From positions 1-37,484 of the forward strand of contig DAHVYW010000006.1 of assembly GCA_027324025.1 (NCBI GenBank): a stretch of 37,484 nt of DNA, written 5' to 3'. This document shows, piece after piece, positions 8,035 to 15,341 of the stretch (positions within the stretch are counted from its first letter, which is position 1; each line of letters begins with the position of its first letter). Both the position numbers and the translations under genes were made by a program. The notes under the pieces are model-generated. The model worked only from the letters and a program-made list of their open reading frames with translations. It was not told where the DNA came from and did not search any database. Source of the stretch: JAJZQD01 sp021847735. Lineage in GTDB: Bacteria > Bacillota > Thermincolia > Thermincolales > UBA2595.

Positions 8035-8051
8035 TTTTGCACAGCCTCTTT
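8021..8051 (-). terminator. Terminator hairpin after the minus-strand 129-aa gene
   Basis: AAAGAGGCTGT and ACAGCCTCTTT form a perfect 11-bp stem with an 8-9 nt loop, 7 bases after the stop of the gene at 8058-8447. Symmetric A/T flanks would let it work in both directions. It is fused to the right end of repeat copy C. Confidence 0.6.
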
Positions 8052-8057
8052 CATATT

Positions 8058-8447
8058 TCAGTGAACGTATTCGGTTACCCATTCTACGTTAGCGAGTTCA
8101 AGCCTGAGGACTTCGTAGTCCATGTTTAAATTCAGGTCACCGACGGTGATGACGAATTTCTTGTCTTCCTGTAAATCGTATAGAAACCTGGCCACGTGTT
8201 CAACCGGTCTCTTCCGGGTATCAGAAAAATTCTCGGGGTCACGCCTGTCAAAAACAGTGATTTCCGCAATCCCACTCGGTAACAACTTAAAAATTACCTG
8301 TAAATTCTCGGGGCCTATTTCCGATAGAATTGAGGCCAAACCTATTACCAAATCTTCATTCTCGCCCAGGAAAGCAATAGTTAGTTCACTTGGGCGACTG
8401 AGCCTGCCGAAAAAATAACCGATTGCGCTGCAATATCCATGTGCCAT
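8058..8447 (-). CDS. Hypothetical protein, 129 aa
   Basis: GGAGGGG lies 5 bases before the ATG (minus strand) and a hairpin follows the stop, so this is a real gene. The product is soluble, mildly acidic and mixed alpha/beta, with an N-terminal MAHGYCSAIGYFFGRLSRP and a C-terminal NLNMDYEVLRLELANVEWVT. I see no signal peptide, membrane segment, nucleotide-binding loop or metal motif, and I recognise no family. Confidence 0.65.
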   Translation of the reverse strand: MAHGYCSAIGYFFGRLSRPSELTIAFLGENEDLVIGLASILSEIGPENLQVIFKLLPSGIAEITVFDRRDPENFSDTRKRPVEHVARFLYDLQEDKKFVITVGDLNLNMDYEVLRLELANVEWVTEYVH

Positions 8448-8547
8448 AGTAACCCCTCCTTCAAAATGGTTTTAAAAAACCTGCTTCTGAGGGCAACACT
8501 GAGGCAAATCACGGATCCCGGGGATATTCGGTTAATAAAGACTCCAG

Positions 8548-8970
8548 CTATTTCACTCCGGCCTGGCACAAAGGCTTGCGCAAATACTGCATGGACGGGC
8601 CTGTGTCTTTAAATCCCTACCTGTGCCAAAATCTTGCACACCGATCGTTCTTGGCCACGAGCTCGTAATAACTGAACCGGTGCCGTGTAAAGTGATGCAA
8701 CAGGTTACCCACAATTTTCGTGCCAAATCCCTTTCCTCTTGCGGCTGGCTCGACCATCACGTGGCAAATTCTCATGTAAGGCTGGCCGGTAATACCATTA
8801 ATTTTGGCTGCTATTTCCCATGAAAAGTACGGGTGATGGCTTGAAATGAAATAAGGGGTAAAAACATTGAATCTTGTTACACCGGGGAAATACTTATTGA
8901 TGGCAGAACAGATGACAACTAAATCGGTGGCATCAAACACACCCAAATTCTTGTCGGAAAGCCAACTCAT
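8548..8970 (-). pseudogene. GNAT acetyltransferase gene with in-frame amber codon
   Basis: The frame opens at ATG 8970 with AGGAGTGAG 5 bases upstream (a longer frame to 9018 lacks a ribosome site). The GNAT acetyl-CoA loop is present as VEPAARGKGFGTKIVGNL. The frame stops at a TAG at 8617-8619 after NDRCARFWHR. Past that codon the same frame continues GFKDTGPSMQYLRKPLCQAGVK to a TAG at 8548. The family expects FW/Y-x-x-LGF here, so the TAG stands exactly where Leu (TTG) belongs and a single T-to-A change explains it. The unread part holds the end of motif B. The gene is either freshly inactivated, read through, or affected by a base error. Confidence 0.75.
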
Positions 8971-9096
8971 GCGCCTCACTCCTAAGAATTTGGAAAAACC
9001 ATTTCCGTCTATTACCATTGTATCACAACTAAAATCTCAATTCCATAAAAAAATCCCCGGTGACTGCCGGAGATTTCTAACGGTTGGTTTAATGAA

Positions 9097-9246
9097 TTAA
9101 GTGGTAGGGGACACTGCTAAAGGAATCAAGGCGTGGGTTGAGCCTCCGAAAATGATTACCAGTACCGAGGAAAAAAAGCCCAGGGTGAGGATACCGTTGG
9201 AGAAAACGAGTTTATCTCCGCGAATGGCTAACATCTGGGATACCAC
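9097..9246 (-). pseudogene. Remnant of an APC-family (amino acid/K+) permease
   Basis: A 49-codon frame on the minus strand starts at GTG 9246 behind GAGGTGAT and reads MVSQMLAIRGDKLVFSNG, then a hydrophobic stretch, then FGGSTHALIPL. The string (A-x-RGD-K/R-LVFSNGI...FGGSTHALIPLYAVGVF) is an internal segment of long APC permeases (YdaO type), normally around 600 residues; everything before and after is missing. It is therefore a decayed permease gene whose fragment still has a start site. It lies downstream of the c-di-AMP riboswitch and the DUF2294 gene, and such permeases are classic members of that regulon. Confidence 0.65.
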
Positions 9247-9295
9247 GGTTTATTATCACCTCGAAAAATTAGATTTATTTAATTGCCTTAAAAAC

Positions 9296-9348
9296 AAAAA
9301 ACCGGCACCTTCAGCGGGACTCGCAGTCCTTGTGCTGTAAAGTACCGG
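9296..9348 (-). terminator. Multi-helix terminator after DUF2294 gene
   Basis: On the minus strand CCGGTAC (9348-9342) pairs with GTGCCGG (9308-9302), enclosing CAGC/GCTG and a GGACT-gcg-AGTCC tip, followed by TTTTTTGTTTTT. It lies about 65 bases past the DUF2294 stop and is unusually elaborate for a plain terminator. Confidence 0.6.
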
Positions 9349-9414
9349 CCTATTTTGGCCAAAGCATCTTCTGCTCCTGCCTTAATCTGCCGAATCATCT
9401 TCGCATAAATCGGG

Positions 9415-9777
9415 TCAGTTTAAATTGTCGGATAGGTTCCGGTCCACAATGAATATTTCTACCCTTTCGCCTGTCTTGGTACTGATGTCACTGTGTCCGC
9501 TAACTATTTTGCAGCCCGTCAGTTCCTCGATGATTTTGTTAAACTGCTGCTTATGGCTTTCTCTGAGTTCCAGGCGAAGCTGTTTCACCAGTTTTTTCCC
9601 GTTTTCCGTTTCAGCCAGATGTTTCTCTTCGGTTGTCAGAACACCTTTCAGCCTCACGATAATCATGTCGTTTATAATATAGGTCCTGGTATCCTCCGGG
9701 CCCCGCCCGGTAAGGTCCTTCTGCAGCTTGTTAAATGCGCCGCTGATTTCGGTTTCAAGTTGTCCAGATGATTTCAC
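9415..9777 (-). CDS. DUF2294 domain-containing protein
   Basis: A 120-residue soluble protein with the DUF2294 pattern: an N-terminal helix (LETEISGAFNKLQKDLTGRGPEDTR), then a beta segment (TYIINDMIIVRLKGVLTTEEKHL) and a charged helix leading to SHSD-like text (GHSDISTKTGERVEIFIVD). Known members are short proteins of undefined role. The gene is the first one downstream of a c-di-AMP riboswitch and its terminator, so its expression should fall when c-di-AMP is high. That places it in the K+/osmolyte or cell-wall homeostasis regulon by inference. Confidence 0.75.
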   Translation of the reverse strand: MKSSGQLETEISGAFNKLQKDLTGRGPEDTRTYIINDMIIVRLKGVLTTEEKHLAETENGKKLVKQLRLELRESHKQQFNKIIEELTGCKIVSGHSDISTKTGERVEIFIVDRNLSDNLN

Positions 9778-9811
9778 AGTAACTACCCTCCAGACGGGGA
9801 TGGCTTATAAT

Positions 9812-9834
9812 AAAAAAACCAGGAGTTATCCTGG
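9812..9834 (-). terminator. Expression-platform terminator of the c-di-AMP riboswitch
   Basis: On the minus strand CCAGGA-taac-TCCTGG is followed by TTTTTTT. It lies between the riboswitch aptamer and the DUF2294 start, the place expected for ligand-controlled termination. Confidence 0.8.
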
Positions 9835-9871
9835 GAGTTGATGATAGACAGAAATATACTGCATATCAAAT

Positions 9872-10008
9872 CGTGCCTCCCTTTCAACGCTTACGAGGTT
9901 AGCTGACGGGTTCGGGCCGAAAGAGTAACCCTACTCGGTAAGAGATTCACCCCATTAGTGGATGGGTCCCCCGTTTCTTGCGGGAATTCAGCGCTTTAAG
10001 CAGTTTAT
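9872..10008 (-). promoter_or_regulatory. c-di-AMP riboswitch (ydaO-yuaA class)
   Basis: Read on the minus strand, the aptamer shows the ydaO-class landmarks in order: a CGGGGGACCCA box, GGGGTGAATC, AGTAGGGTTACTCTTTC, and CGAACCCGTCAGCTAACCTC followed by GTAAGCG. These are the conserved blocks of the two-fold c-di-AMP-binding RNA. In known cases c-di-AMP binding promotes termination upstream of permease, K+ uptake or cell-wall hydrolase genes. Here a terminator follows, then a DUF2294 gene and a permease remnant. Confidence 0.92.
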
Positions 10009-10288
10009 AACTTTTATCCATAACAATACTACTCCTTTTTTCTGTAAATGTATACGGCCGTTTTAGCTTTATTTAGTCAATTAGAAAGCGTTGAAGGTTA
10101 ATGAACTCATATTTTATCCCCGGATGTACGCTATCATAATAATACTCTGGATTTCTCGTATATTTTGGATATTTCAGAAAGTTCGGTATCTTAGCTGCTA
10201 AGTGCTTTATAAAATTTTTCCCAGACAAGAGGAATAAGACAAAAAACGGAGAATACTAGTACTATCAGTGGCTAGGGAGGGAACCGAT
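10009..10288. other. AT-rich intergenic stretch before ireB
   Basis: About 280 bases without a gene. It must hold the promoter of the riboswitch transcript (minus) and that of ireB (plus), but no hexamer pair with good match and 16-18 bp spacing stands out in either direction. A TTGACT/TATACA pair on the minus strand has a 20-bp spacer, which is too long to call. Confidence 0.4.
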
Positions 10289-10543
10289 ATGAACAGTAAT
10301 TTTGAAGAAACAATGATGTTTGAGGTGAAAGCCGAGGAATGCAATGAGGTAAAAAACACTCTTTTTAAAGTATATGACGCTCTTAAGGAAAAAGGTTATA
10401 ACCCCATCAACCAGATTGTTGGTTACCTGTTATCGGGTGATCCCGCGTATATAACCAGCCATAACAATGCCAGAAGCATGATTAGAAAGATAGAGAGAGA
10501 CGAATTAATAGAAGAAGTGGTCAAGCAGTACTTACAAAAATAA
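10289..10543 (+). CDS. ireB: IreB family regulatory phosphoprotein (UPF0297)
   Basis: An 84-residue protein matching the IreB/YrzL family along its length (NFEETMMFEVK; YDALKEKGYNPINQIVGYLLSGDPAYITSHNNARSMIRKIERDELIEEVV). In Enterococcus, IreB is a substrate of the PASTA-domain kinase IreK at N-terminal Thr residues and adjusts cell-envelope stress responses; Thr8 here is in the matching region. AGGGAGGG (10273-10280) fixes the start at ATG 10289 rather than the GTG at 10268. Usually it is followed directly by ruvX and the DUF1292 gene; here an aldo/keto reductase gene intervenes. Confidence 0.92.
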   Translation: MNSNFEETMMFEVKAEECNEVKNTLFKVYDALKEKGYNPINQIVGYLLSGDPAYITSHNNARSMIRKIERDELIEEVVKQYLQK

Positions 10544-10545
10544 AA

Positions 10546-10566
10546 AAGGGTGGCTGTGCCGCCCTT
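10546..10566 (+). terminator. Hairpin after ireB
   Basis: AAGGGTGGC-tgt-GCCGCCCTT with one G-U-like mismatch, then ATAATTT. The T-tract is weak, so it may only partly separate ireB from the reductase gene. Confidence 0.5.
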
Positions 10567-10635
10567 ATAATTTGTGCAGTTTTAAACCAGGCACAAGCCG
10601 TCTATACTAGAGTGAAAAGATTTTAGGGTGGTTTA

Positions 10636-11583
10636 ATGGAATACAGGCAATTTGGAGCTACAGGTTTAAAGGTTTCCAGGATGTGTTTCGGCGTCCTTAC
10701 TATTGGGCCCTTACAGGCCAACCTACCGGTTTCCCAGGGGTCGGGCGTAATTAGATATGCCCTGGAAAATGGTGTGAACTTTATGGATACCGCCCAGTTT
10801 TATAAAACATATCCCTATATCAGGCAGGCTCTAAAGGGATATGCCGGGGATGCCGTCATTGCGTCAAAGTCTTATGCTCATACACGGGATATGATGGCTG
10901 ACAGTGTTGAGGAAGCCAGGCGGGAAATTGACCGGGATGTCATCGACATATTCCTTTTACACGAACAGGAATCTGCCTTAACTATTCAGGGCCATTGGGA
11001 AGCTTTTGAATACTTACTTAAATGCAAACAGCAGGGAATAATAAGGGCCGCCGGGATTTCTACCCATACTGTGGCCGGGGTCACGGCAGCATCCACGATA
11101 CCCGAAATAGATGTAATCCACCCACTGTATAATATCGGTGGTATTGGTATAGCTGACGGGACCCGGGAGGAAATGGCGGAGGCCATAGCCGGGGCCGCCC
11201 GTGCCGGTAAAGGTATATACGGGATGAAACCTCTTGGCGGTGGGAACCTGCTGGCAGATGCAGACGAAGCTTTATCTTTTGTTTTGGGCAATGAAAACCT
11301 TCAGGCCATTGCCGTAGGTATGAAGACACAGCCTGAAGTTGATATGAATATCAAGCTCTTTTGCGGAGAACCGGTGCCTGAGACTGTCAGGCAAAAGGTC
11401 GGTTCTGTCCCGCGCACCCTGCATATTGATTCATGGTGCCGGGGCTGCGGGAAGTGTGTCGACAGGTGTACAGCAGGAGCCATCAACGTGGTTCATGGGA
11501 AAGCCCTGGTGGACCATAAGGCCTGCCGGTTGTGCGGGTACTGCGGGGCCGCCTGTGAGGAATTTTGCATAAAAATTATTTGA
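10636..11583 (+). CDS. Aldo/keto reductase with C-terminal 4Fe-4S ferredoxin domain
   Basis: A 315-residue cytoplasmic oxidoreductase. Residues about 1-255 form the AKR barrel, with the catalytic set visible as Asp in FMDTAQFY, Tyr in that same segment, Lys in VIASKSYAH and His in IFLLHEQE. Residues about 263-315 hold two iron-sulphur motifs, CRGCGKCVDRC and CRLCGYCGAAC. Ferredoxin-tailed AKRs are common in anaerobes; their electron partners and substrates are mostly unassigned. It starts at ATG 10636 after GGGTGG. It separates ireB from ruvX, which are normally neighbours. Confidence 0.88.
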   Translation: MEYRQFGATGLKVSRMCFGVLTIGPLQANLPVSQGSGVIRYALENGVNFMDTAQFYKTYPYIRQALKGYAGDAVIASKSYAHTRDMMADSVEEARREIDRDVIDIFLLHEQESALTIQGHWEAFEYLLKCKQQGIIRAAGISTHTVAGVTAASTIPEIDVIHPLYNIGGIGIADGTREEMAEAIAGAARAGKGIYGMKPLGGGNLLADADEALSFVLGNENLQAIAVGMKTQPEVDMNIKLFCGEPVPETVRQKVGSVPRTLHIDSWCRGCGKCVDRCTAGAINVVHGKALVDHKACRLCGYCGAACEEFCIKII

Positions 11584-11610
11584 CGGAAACCTATTCGGGG
11601 AGGAAATATT

Positions 11611-12066
11611 TTGCGGGTAATGGGTTTGGATGTAGGTAACAAAACTATCGGAGTTGCCTTAAGTGATCCTTTGGGTTGGACGGCCCAGGGACTGGAAGTC
11701 ATCCGGCGCCGGGGGCTGAACGGTGATTTACAGAGACTGGCGGAAATAATCACCCAGAATTCAGTGGACAGGGTTGTGGTAGGTCTGCCCAAAAACATGA
11801 ACGGGACACTGGGCCCCCAAGGGGAACTCGTCCTGGAATTCATCTCCGTGATTAAAGAGAAATTCGGCCTGCCGGTTAACACCTGGGACGAGAGGCTTAG
11901 TACTGTGGCAGCCGAGAGAATGCTGGTGGAGGCGGATGTAAGCAGGGCAAAAAGGAAACAGGTCATAGATAAAATGGCAGCTGTTATAATTTTGCAGGGG
12001 TTTTTGGACAGGGCCGGAAGGAATAAAATGACGGAAAACGGGCAAAATATTACTCAACCGGATTAA
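11611..12066 (+). CDS. ruvX: Putative pre-16S rRNA nuclease / Holliday junction resolvase RuvX (YqgF)
   Basis: A 151-residue YqgF-fold nuclease. Motifs run MGLDVGNKTIGVALSD (first acidic residue), DRVVVGLPKNMNGTLGPQ (the GLPxNMxG element) and WDERLSTVAAERMLVEADVSRAKRK (the WDERLST element), followed by DKMAAVIILQGFLD. The family processes the 5' end of 16S rRNA in E. coli and has RuvC-like architecture. The TTG start is supported by GGGGAGG (11597-11603). The DUF1292 gene follows 63 bases later. Confidence 0.95.
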   Translation: MRVMGLDVGNKTIGVALSDPLGWTAQGLEVIRRRGLNGDLQRLAEIITQNSVDRVVVGLPKNMNGTLGPQGELVLEFISVIKEKFGLPVNTWDERLSTVAAERMLVEADVSRAKRKQVIDKMAAVIILQGFLDRAGRNKMTENGQNITQPD

Positions 12067-12129
12067 GTTGACAATCAATTTCCCGTAATATACAATACAT
12101 ATACCCAATTAAATCAAAGAGGTGATAAT

Positions 12130-12390
12130 GTGACTAAGGAAGATGAAGTGCTCACTTTGACAGATGAAGAGGGCCACGAACACGAATTTTCAGTTATTGA
12201 CATAATTGAATTGGACGGTTCGGAGTATGCAATATTACTTCCGATGGAGGAAGGGCAAGAAGACCAGGAAGAGGCAATTATACTGCGGATCGATTCAGAT
12301 GATGACGGTAACGAAATTCTGGTAGATATTGAAGATGACGAAGAATGGGAAAAGGTCGCCGATACATGGGCGTCTATGATTGAAGAATAG
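12130..12390 (+). CDS. DUF1292 domain-containing protein (YrzB-like)
   Basis: An 86-residue, very acidic soluble protein with the DUF1292 core (LTDEEGHEHEFSVIDIIELDGSEYAILLPMEE...ILRIDSDDDGNEILVDIEDDEEWEKVADTW). The GTG start is preceded by AGAGGTGAT. Its conserved place after ruvX and ireB in Firmicutes suggests a shared but unknown role. It ends with TAG, showing that TAG is an ordinary stop codon in this genome. Confidence 0.9.
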   Translation: MTKEDEVLTLTDEEGHEHEFSVIDIIELDGSEYAILLPMEEGQEDQEEAIILRIDSDDDGNEILVDIEDDEEWEKVADTWASMIEE

Positions 12391-12419
12391 GAAGCTTCAC
12401 AGCTTCCTGTTTTTTTTTG
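12389..12419 (+). terminator. Intrinsic terminator after the DUF1292 gene
   Basis: AGGAAGCT-tcac-AGCTTCCT is followed by GTTTTTTTTT; the stem begins within the stop codon. Confidence 0.85.
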
Positions 12420-12530
12420 CAAAAACAGGCGTTTTTTAGCTGTCCACAGGGAAATTTTGGACGCAAATTTCAAGAAGCCGCGAATACTATATATAGATAT
12501 GAACCTTTTGGCCTCGGGTTTCGTCAGTGA

Positions 12531-12642
12531 ACTCGTTCAGCTAAAGCTGAACATCGAAACTTCAGTGGGGGACTCTACCCCCACTGAAGCAGAAAAGTGG
12601 AAACTCCACCTAATAGAAGGTGGAGTCTTGGAATTGGGATAA
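12531..12642 (+). mobile_element. 112-bp three-hairpin insertion element (family R2), copy 1, intergenic
   Basis: The copy directly follows GTGA (12527-12530) and ends with GGAATTGGGATAA. It contains hairpins GTTCAGC-TAAA-GCTGAAC, CTTCAGTGGGGG-ACTCTA-CCCCCACTGAAG, and ACTCCACCT...AGGTGGAGT. A frame entered at the last two bases of GTGA stays open through the element to a TAA at its right end (37 codons: ELVQLK...ETSVGDSTPTEAEKWK...LELG). The layout fits a non-autonomous IS200/IS605-type (PATE-like) derivative. It lies between the DUF1292 terminator and the VanW gene. Confidence 0.75.
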
Positions 12643-12720
12643 ATAGAGGAATTAATCAGAACAGTGTATAATATTATCTAAAAAAAAATACGGACACTGT
12701 AAATTATGAGGTGTGGGCTG

Positions 12721-14241
12721 ATGAACGGCAAGCTGAAAGCAGCTATAATAATTATTGCAGTAATTATTACATCAGGTATTGTTTCCTTTGTTTCTGTGGT
12801 TGCCATAGCTGGTAAGAGCGATAGGATATTTCCCGGTGTAACGGTGAAGGGCATATACCTGGGAAACATGACCAGGGAAGAAGCGAGTCAGGAGTTGAAG
12901 GAATACTCTAACTCCGAGAGGGACGAAGTCATTAATGCCAAGTTTGAAGGAGGCAGCGGCGGTTTCCGGCTTGCGGACATTGGTTTTCAGATAAATACCG
13001 AAGCTACCCTTGACCGGGCCTTGTCGATAGGGCGCAGGGGGAATATTATTGAACAGTGGCAGGAGCGCAAAAACATTGTCAACACCGGGATCGAAATTCC
13101 CGTGGAGTTTTCCTTATCCAAAGATAAACTGCGGGAGGTCCTGGACAGTATTACCAAGGGGGTCAGGGTCCCCCCAAGGGATGCCCGGCTCGTGGTAACG
13201 CCCCAGGATACCATCGAGATAGTTGAAAGCTCCAGCGGCAGGGGAATCGATTTGGAAAACGCCTTTGACCAGGTGCTGGGTATTGTCAAGGATGGCGGCA
13301 GCCCGCAGATTGAAGTCAGGATAGTTGAGTTAAAGCCGGCTCAGACAACCGGAGATGTGAGAAACATGATGGTGAACGGCGAAATTGCCAGGTTTACCAC
13401 CAGTTTTGATATTAAGAAAACAAACCGGGTGTATAACATCAGGGTGGCAGCATCGGCCCTCGATGGGCAGGTAATTAAGGCCGGGGAGTTTTTTTCCTTC
13501 AACAAGGTAGTGGGTCCCCGCAGCCAGGAAGCAGGGTATAAACTGGCCCCCACCATCCTAAATAATGAGTTTATTGACAGCTTGGGGGGCGGTGTCTGCC
13601 AGGTTTCCACAACCCTGTATAATACGCTTTTGCAGGCGGATCTCGAAGTTTTGCAGAGGTCGAGCCACTCCCTTACGATCAAGTATGTCCCTCTCGGACA
13701 GGATGCCGCTGTAGCTTACGGAGGCAAAGACCTCAAGTTTAAGAACAACCTTTCAAGTGCCCTGATTATTAAAACATCGGTATCAGGCAACAAGCTAACA
13801 GTGAAGCTATTTGGTGATACATCCCTCCGCAAGACCGTAAAAATAATCAACAGTATTATTAAAGAATATCCATATAAGGTCGTATATAAGGAAGACCTCA
13901 CTAAACCCAAGGGGAAACAGGTTGTTGACCAAAAGGGTGTCAAAGGGTACAGAGTTACCTCTAAAATGCTGATTTACCAGGGCAATAATCTCATAAGTAA
14001 GAAGTCCCTGCCGTCGAGTTATTACTCTCCCCTCGACGAGATAATCCTCGTAGGCACCAAACCCTCCGGGGGGCAGCCTGTGTCGGGCGGCCGAACCGGC
14101 GGTGGCACTAAGCCCTTTGAAACAGATACACCAAATCCTGTCGGGAATGAGCCGGAAACGCCGCCAATAACCGTACCTCTACCGGACCCTCAACCTGATA
14201 CGCCACCAACGGAAGTTCCACCGCAGGATTCCCAGTATTAG
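12721..14241 (+). CDS. VanW family protein with peptidoglycan-binding-like domain
   Basis: A 506-residue exported, membrane-anchored protein. A hydrophobic segment at residues 6-28 (AAIIIIAVIITSGIVSFVSVVAIAG) is followed by a PG_binding_4-like region (FPGVTVKGIYLGNMTREEASQELKEY onward), the VanW core (about 205-345: NIRVAASALDGQVIKAGEFFSFNKVVGPR; GGGVCQVSTTLYNTLLQADLEV), a G5-like segment and a Pro/Thr-rich tail (PPITVPLPDPQPDTPPTEVPP). The ATG at 12721 is preferred over 12706 because GAGGTG lies 8 bases before it. The domain set suggests work at the cell wall; catalytic activity has not been shown for VanW. Confidence 0.88.
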   Translation: MNGKLKAAIIIIAVIITSGIVSFVSVVAIAGKSDRIFPGVTVKGIYLGNMTREEASQELKEYSNSERDEVINAKFEGGSGGFRLADIGFQINTEATLDRALSIGRRGNIIEQWQERKNIVNTGIEIPVEFSLSKDKLREVLDSITKGVRVPPRDARLVVTPQDTIEIVESSSGRGIDLENAFDQVLGIVKDGGSPQIEVRIVELKPAQTTGDVRNMMVNGEIARFTTSFDIKKTNRVYNIRVAASALDGQVIKAGEFFSFNKVVGPRSQEAGYKLAPTILNNEFIDSLGGGVCQVSTTLYNTLLQADLEVLQRSSHSLTIKYVPLGQDAAVAYGGKDLKFKNNLSSALIIKTSVSGNKLTVKLFGDTSLRKTVKIINSIIKEYPYKVVYKEDLTKPKGKQVVDQKGVKGYRVTSKMLIYQGNNLISKKSLPSSYYSPLDEIILVGTKPSGGQPVSGGRTGGGTKPFETDTPNPVGNEPETPPITVPLPDPQPDTPPTEVPPQDSQY

Positions 14242-14305
14242 CCCGAAGTTGGCCCGGCGGCGCCTTCCCAATAGCGGGACGACCTTCAAATAAACAACTA
14301 TTTCT

Positions 14306-14337
14306 ATGTGGATGCGAAAGCATCCACATTCTTATTT
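14306..14337 (+). terminator. Terminator after the VanW gene
   Basis: ATGTGGATGC-gaaa-GCATCCACAT is a perfect 10-bp stem with a GNRA-like loop, followed by TCTTATTTT. Confidence 0.75.
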
Positions 14338-14415
14338 TCTAAAACACTGCAACTATGCATATATATTATTAAAAATGCGTGAAAAGCCACAATGGATAAT
14401 GAAAGGGGAGATAAA

Positions 14416-15153
14416 ATGAAAAAAATAGTTATTTCCGGTCGAAACGATTCCGGCAAATCGACTATCCTGGGAGAAATATATAAGGGACTCAAACAAAAAA
14501 ACTACCAGCCCCTGGCAGTTGGCTCAGGCGTTCAGGATGAAAAACCCTATTTGTTGAAAGGGATTGACTCCACTTACCTGACCCTGGCTATTCCCGAGCC
14601 GGGCCATGACGTTATCAGCGACATCGATAGGGTTGTACGGAATTCTGTGAACCTTATAAAGGAAAAGAATTCCCTCATCCAACATGCCCGCAAGGCCCTT
14701 GATGAGCTGAATAAGGTCAGGTCAGTGATGGACCTGGGGCATTTATCCCAAAAAGACATTCCCCCCACCGCAACTCTGCCGGATGTGGTACTCATAGAGG
14801 CCGTAGGGATTAACGACGGCTATAGGGCGGAAGAAACCAGGCGCCTGGCAGATATTCTGGTTACAATTGTCCCGGCAGGCATAAAAAACGAAATAATTAT
14901 GGAGCAGGGCAATGTCCTTCTTGATGAAGCAGATATTATCGTGGTTACCAAGATTGACGAAACTGCGCGGGATGTGGCTACAACCACTATCAAACTATTG
15001 CAGAGAATCTACAGGTATAAGCCTATAATACCTGTCGTAGCAACTCAGGGGGTGCATATGGAACTGGTTTTTGACGAGGTAGTTAAGCGGTTGGCAGACC
15101 CTATCCGGCTGTTAGACCTAGCCGGGGAAGAGGAGCCTGTTGCCGGAGGGTAG
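14416..15153 (+). CDS. SIMIBI-class GTPase-like protein (HypB/MeaB-like)
   Basis: A 245-residue P-loop protein: Walker A as SGRNDSGKST at residues 6-15, a DVVLIEAVGIND segment in the place of the switch II/G3 strand (compare VETVGxxQ of MeaB), and IIVVTKIDE as the NKxD-type G4 element with Thr for Asn. HypB, UreG, CooC and MeaB relatives load metals or guard metalloenzymes. The G4 Thr makes guanine specificity uncertain. The ATG at 14416 has AAAGGGGAG 6 bases before it and is preferred over 14392. No metalloenzyme gene is adjacent. Confidence 0.65.
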   Translation: MKKIVISGRNDSGKSTILGEIYKGLKQKNYQPLAVGSGVQDEKPYLLKGIDSTYLTLAIPEPGHDVISDIDRVVRNSVNLIKEKNSLIQHARKALDELNKVRSVMDLGHLSQKDIPPTATLPDVVLIEAVGINDGYRAEETRRLADILVTIVPAGIKNEIIMEQGNVLLDEADIIVVTKIDETARDVATTTIKLLQRIYRYKPIIPVVATQGVHMELVFDEVVKRLADPIRLLDLAGEEEPVAGG

Positions 15154-15214
15154 CGACTGGGCAAACATCTTTTGATCCAAACGGAGCCCTTTGTTTGGGA
15201 GATTTTTGGCTGAA

Positions 15215-15280
15215 CCGGTGAACCTACCCCCTTATTGTTCGGAGTTCGCCGGTGACAATGCCATCAGTTGCGTCACCGGC
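15215..15280 (+). other. Two overlapping, mutually exclusive hairpins between the GTPase gene and mltG
   Basis: CCGGTGAAC (15215-15223) can pair with GTTCGCCGG (15244-15252), or GCCGGTGAC (15248-15256) with GTCACCGGC (15272-15280). They share GCCGG, so only one can form. No T-tract follows. It may be a degenerate repeat or a control element; nothing else is seen in this 228-bp gap apart from the mltG promoter. Confidence 0.4.
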
Positions 15281-15341
15281 ACCAGGCGCATTCTGTAACA
15301 TTACAGGTCGGAAGGACAACCCGTTACGTCCGCATTTATTA

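Noticed and set aside
8617..8619. TAG as pyrrolysine codon in the GNAT gene
   Set aside because: The position is a structural Leu in the family, and TAG ends several ordinary genes in the window; a nonsense mutation is simpler.
9101..9340. Plus-strand 79-codon frame
   Set aside because: It overlaps the permease remnant and the terminator read on the other strand, and has no ribosome site.
12457..12642. Plus-strand 61-codon frame ending in the R2 element
   Set aside because: The part before the element is not recognisable and has no ribosome site; removing the element gives a stop codon at once, so no host gene is restored. It is listed as an intergenic insertion.
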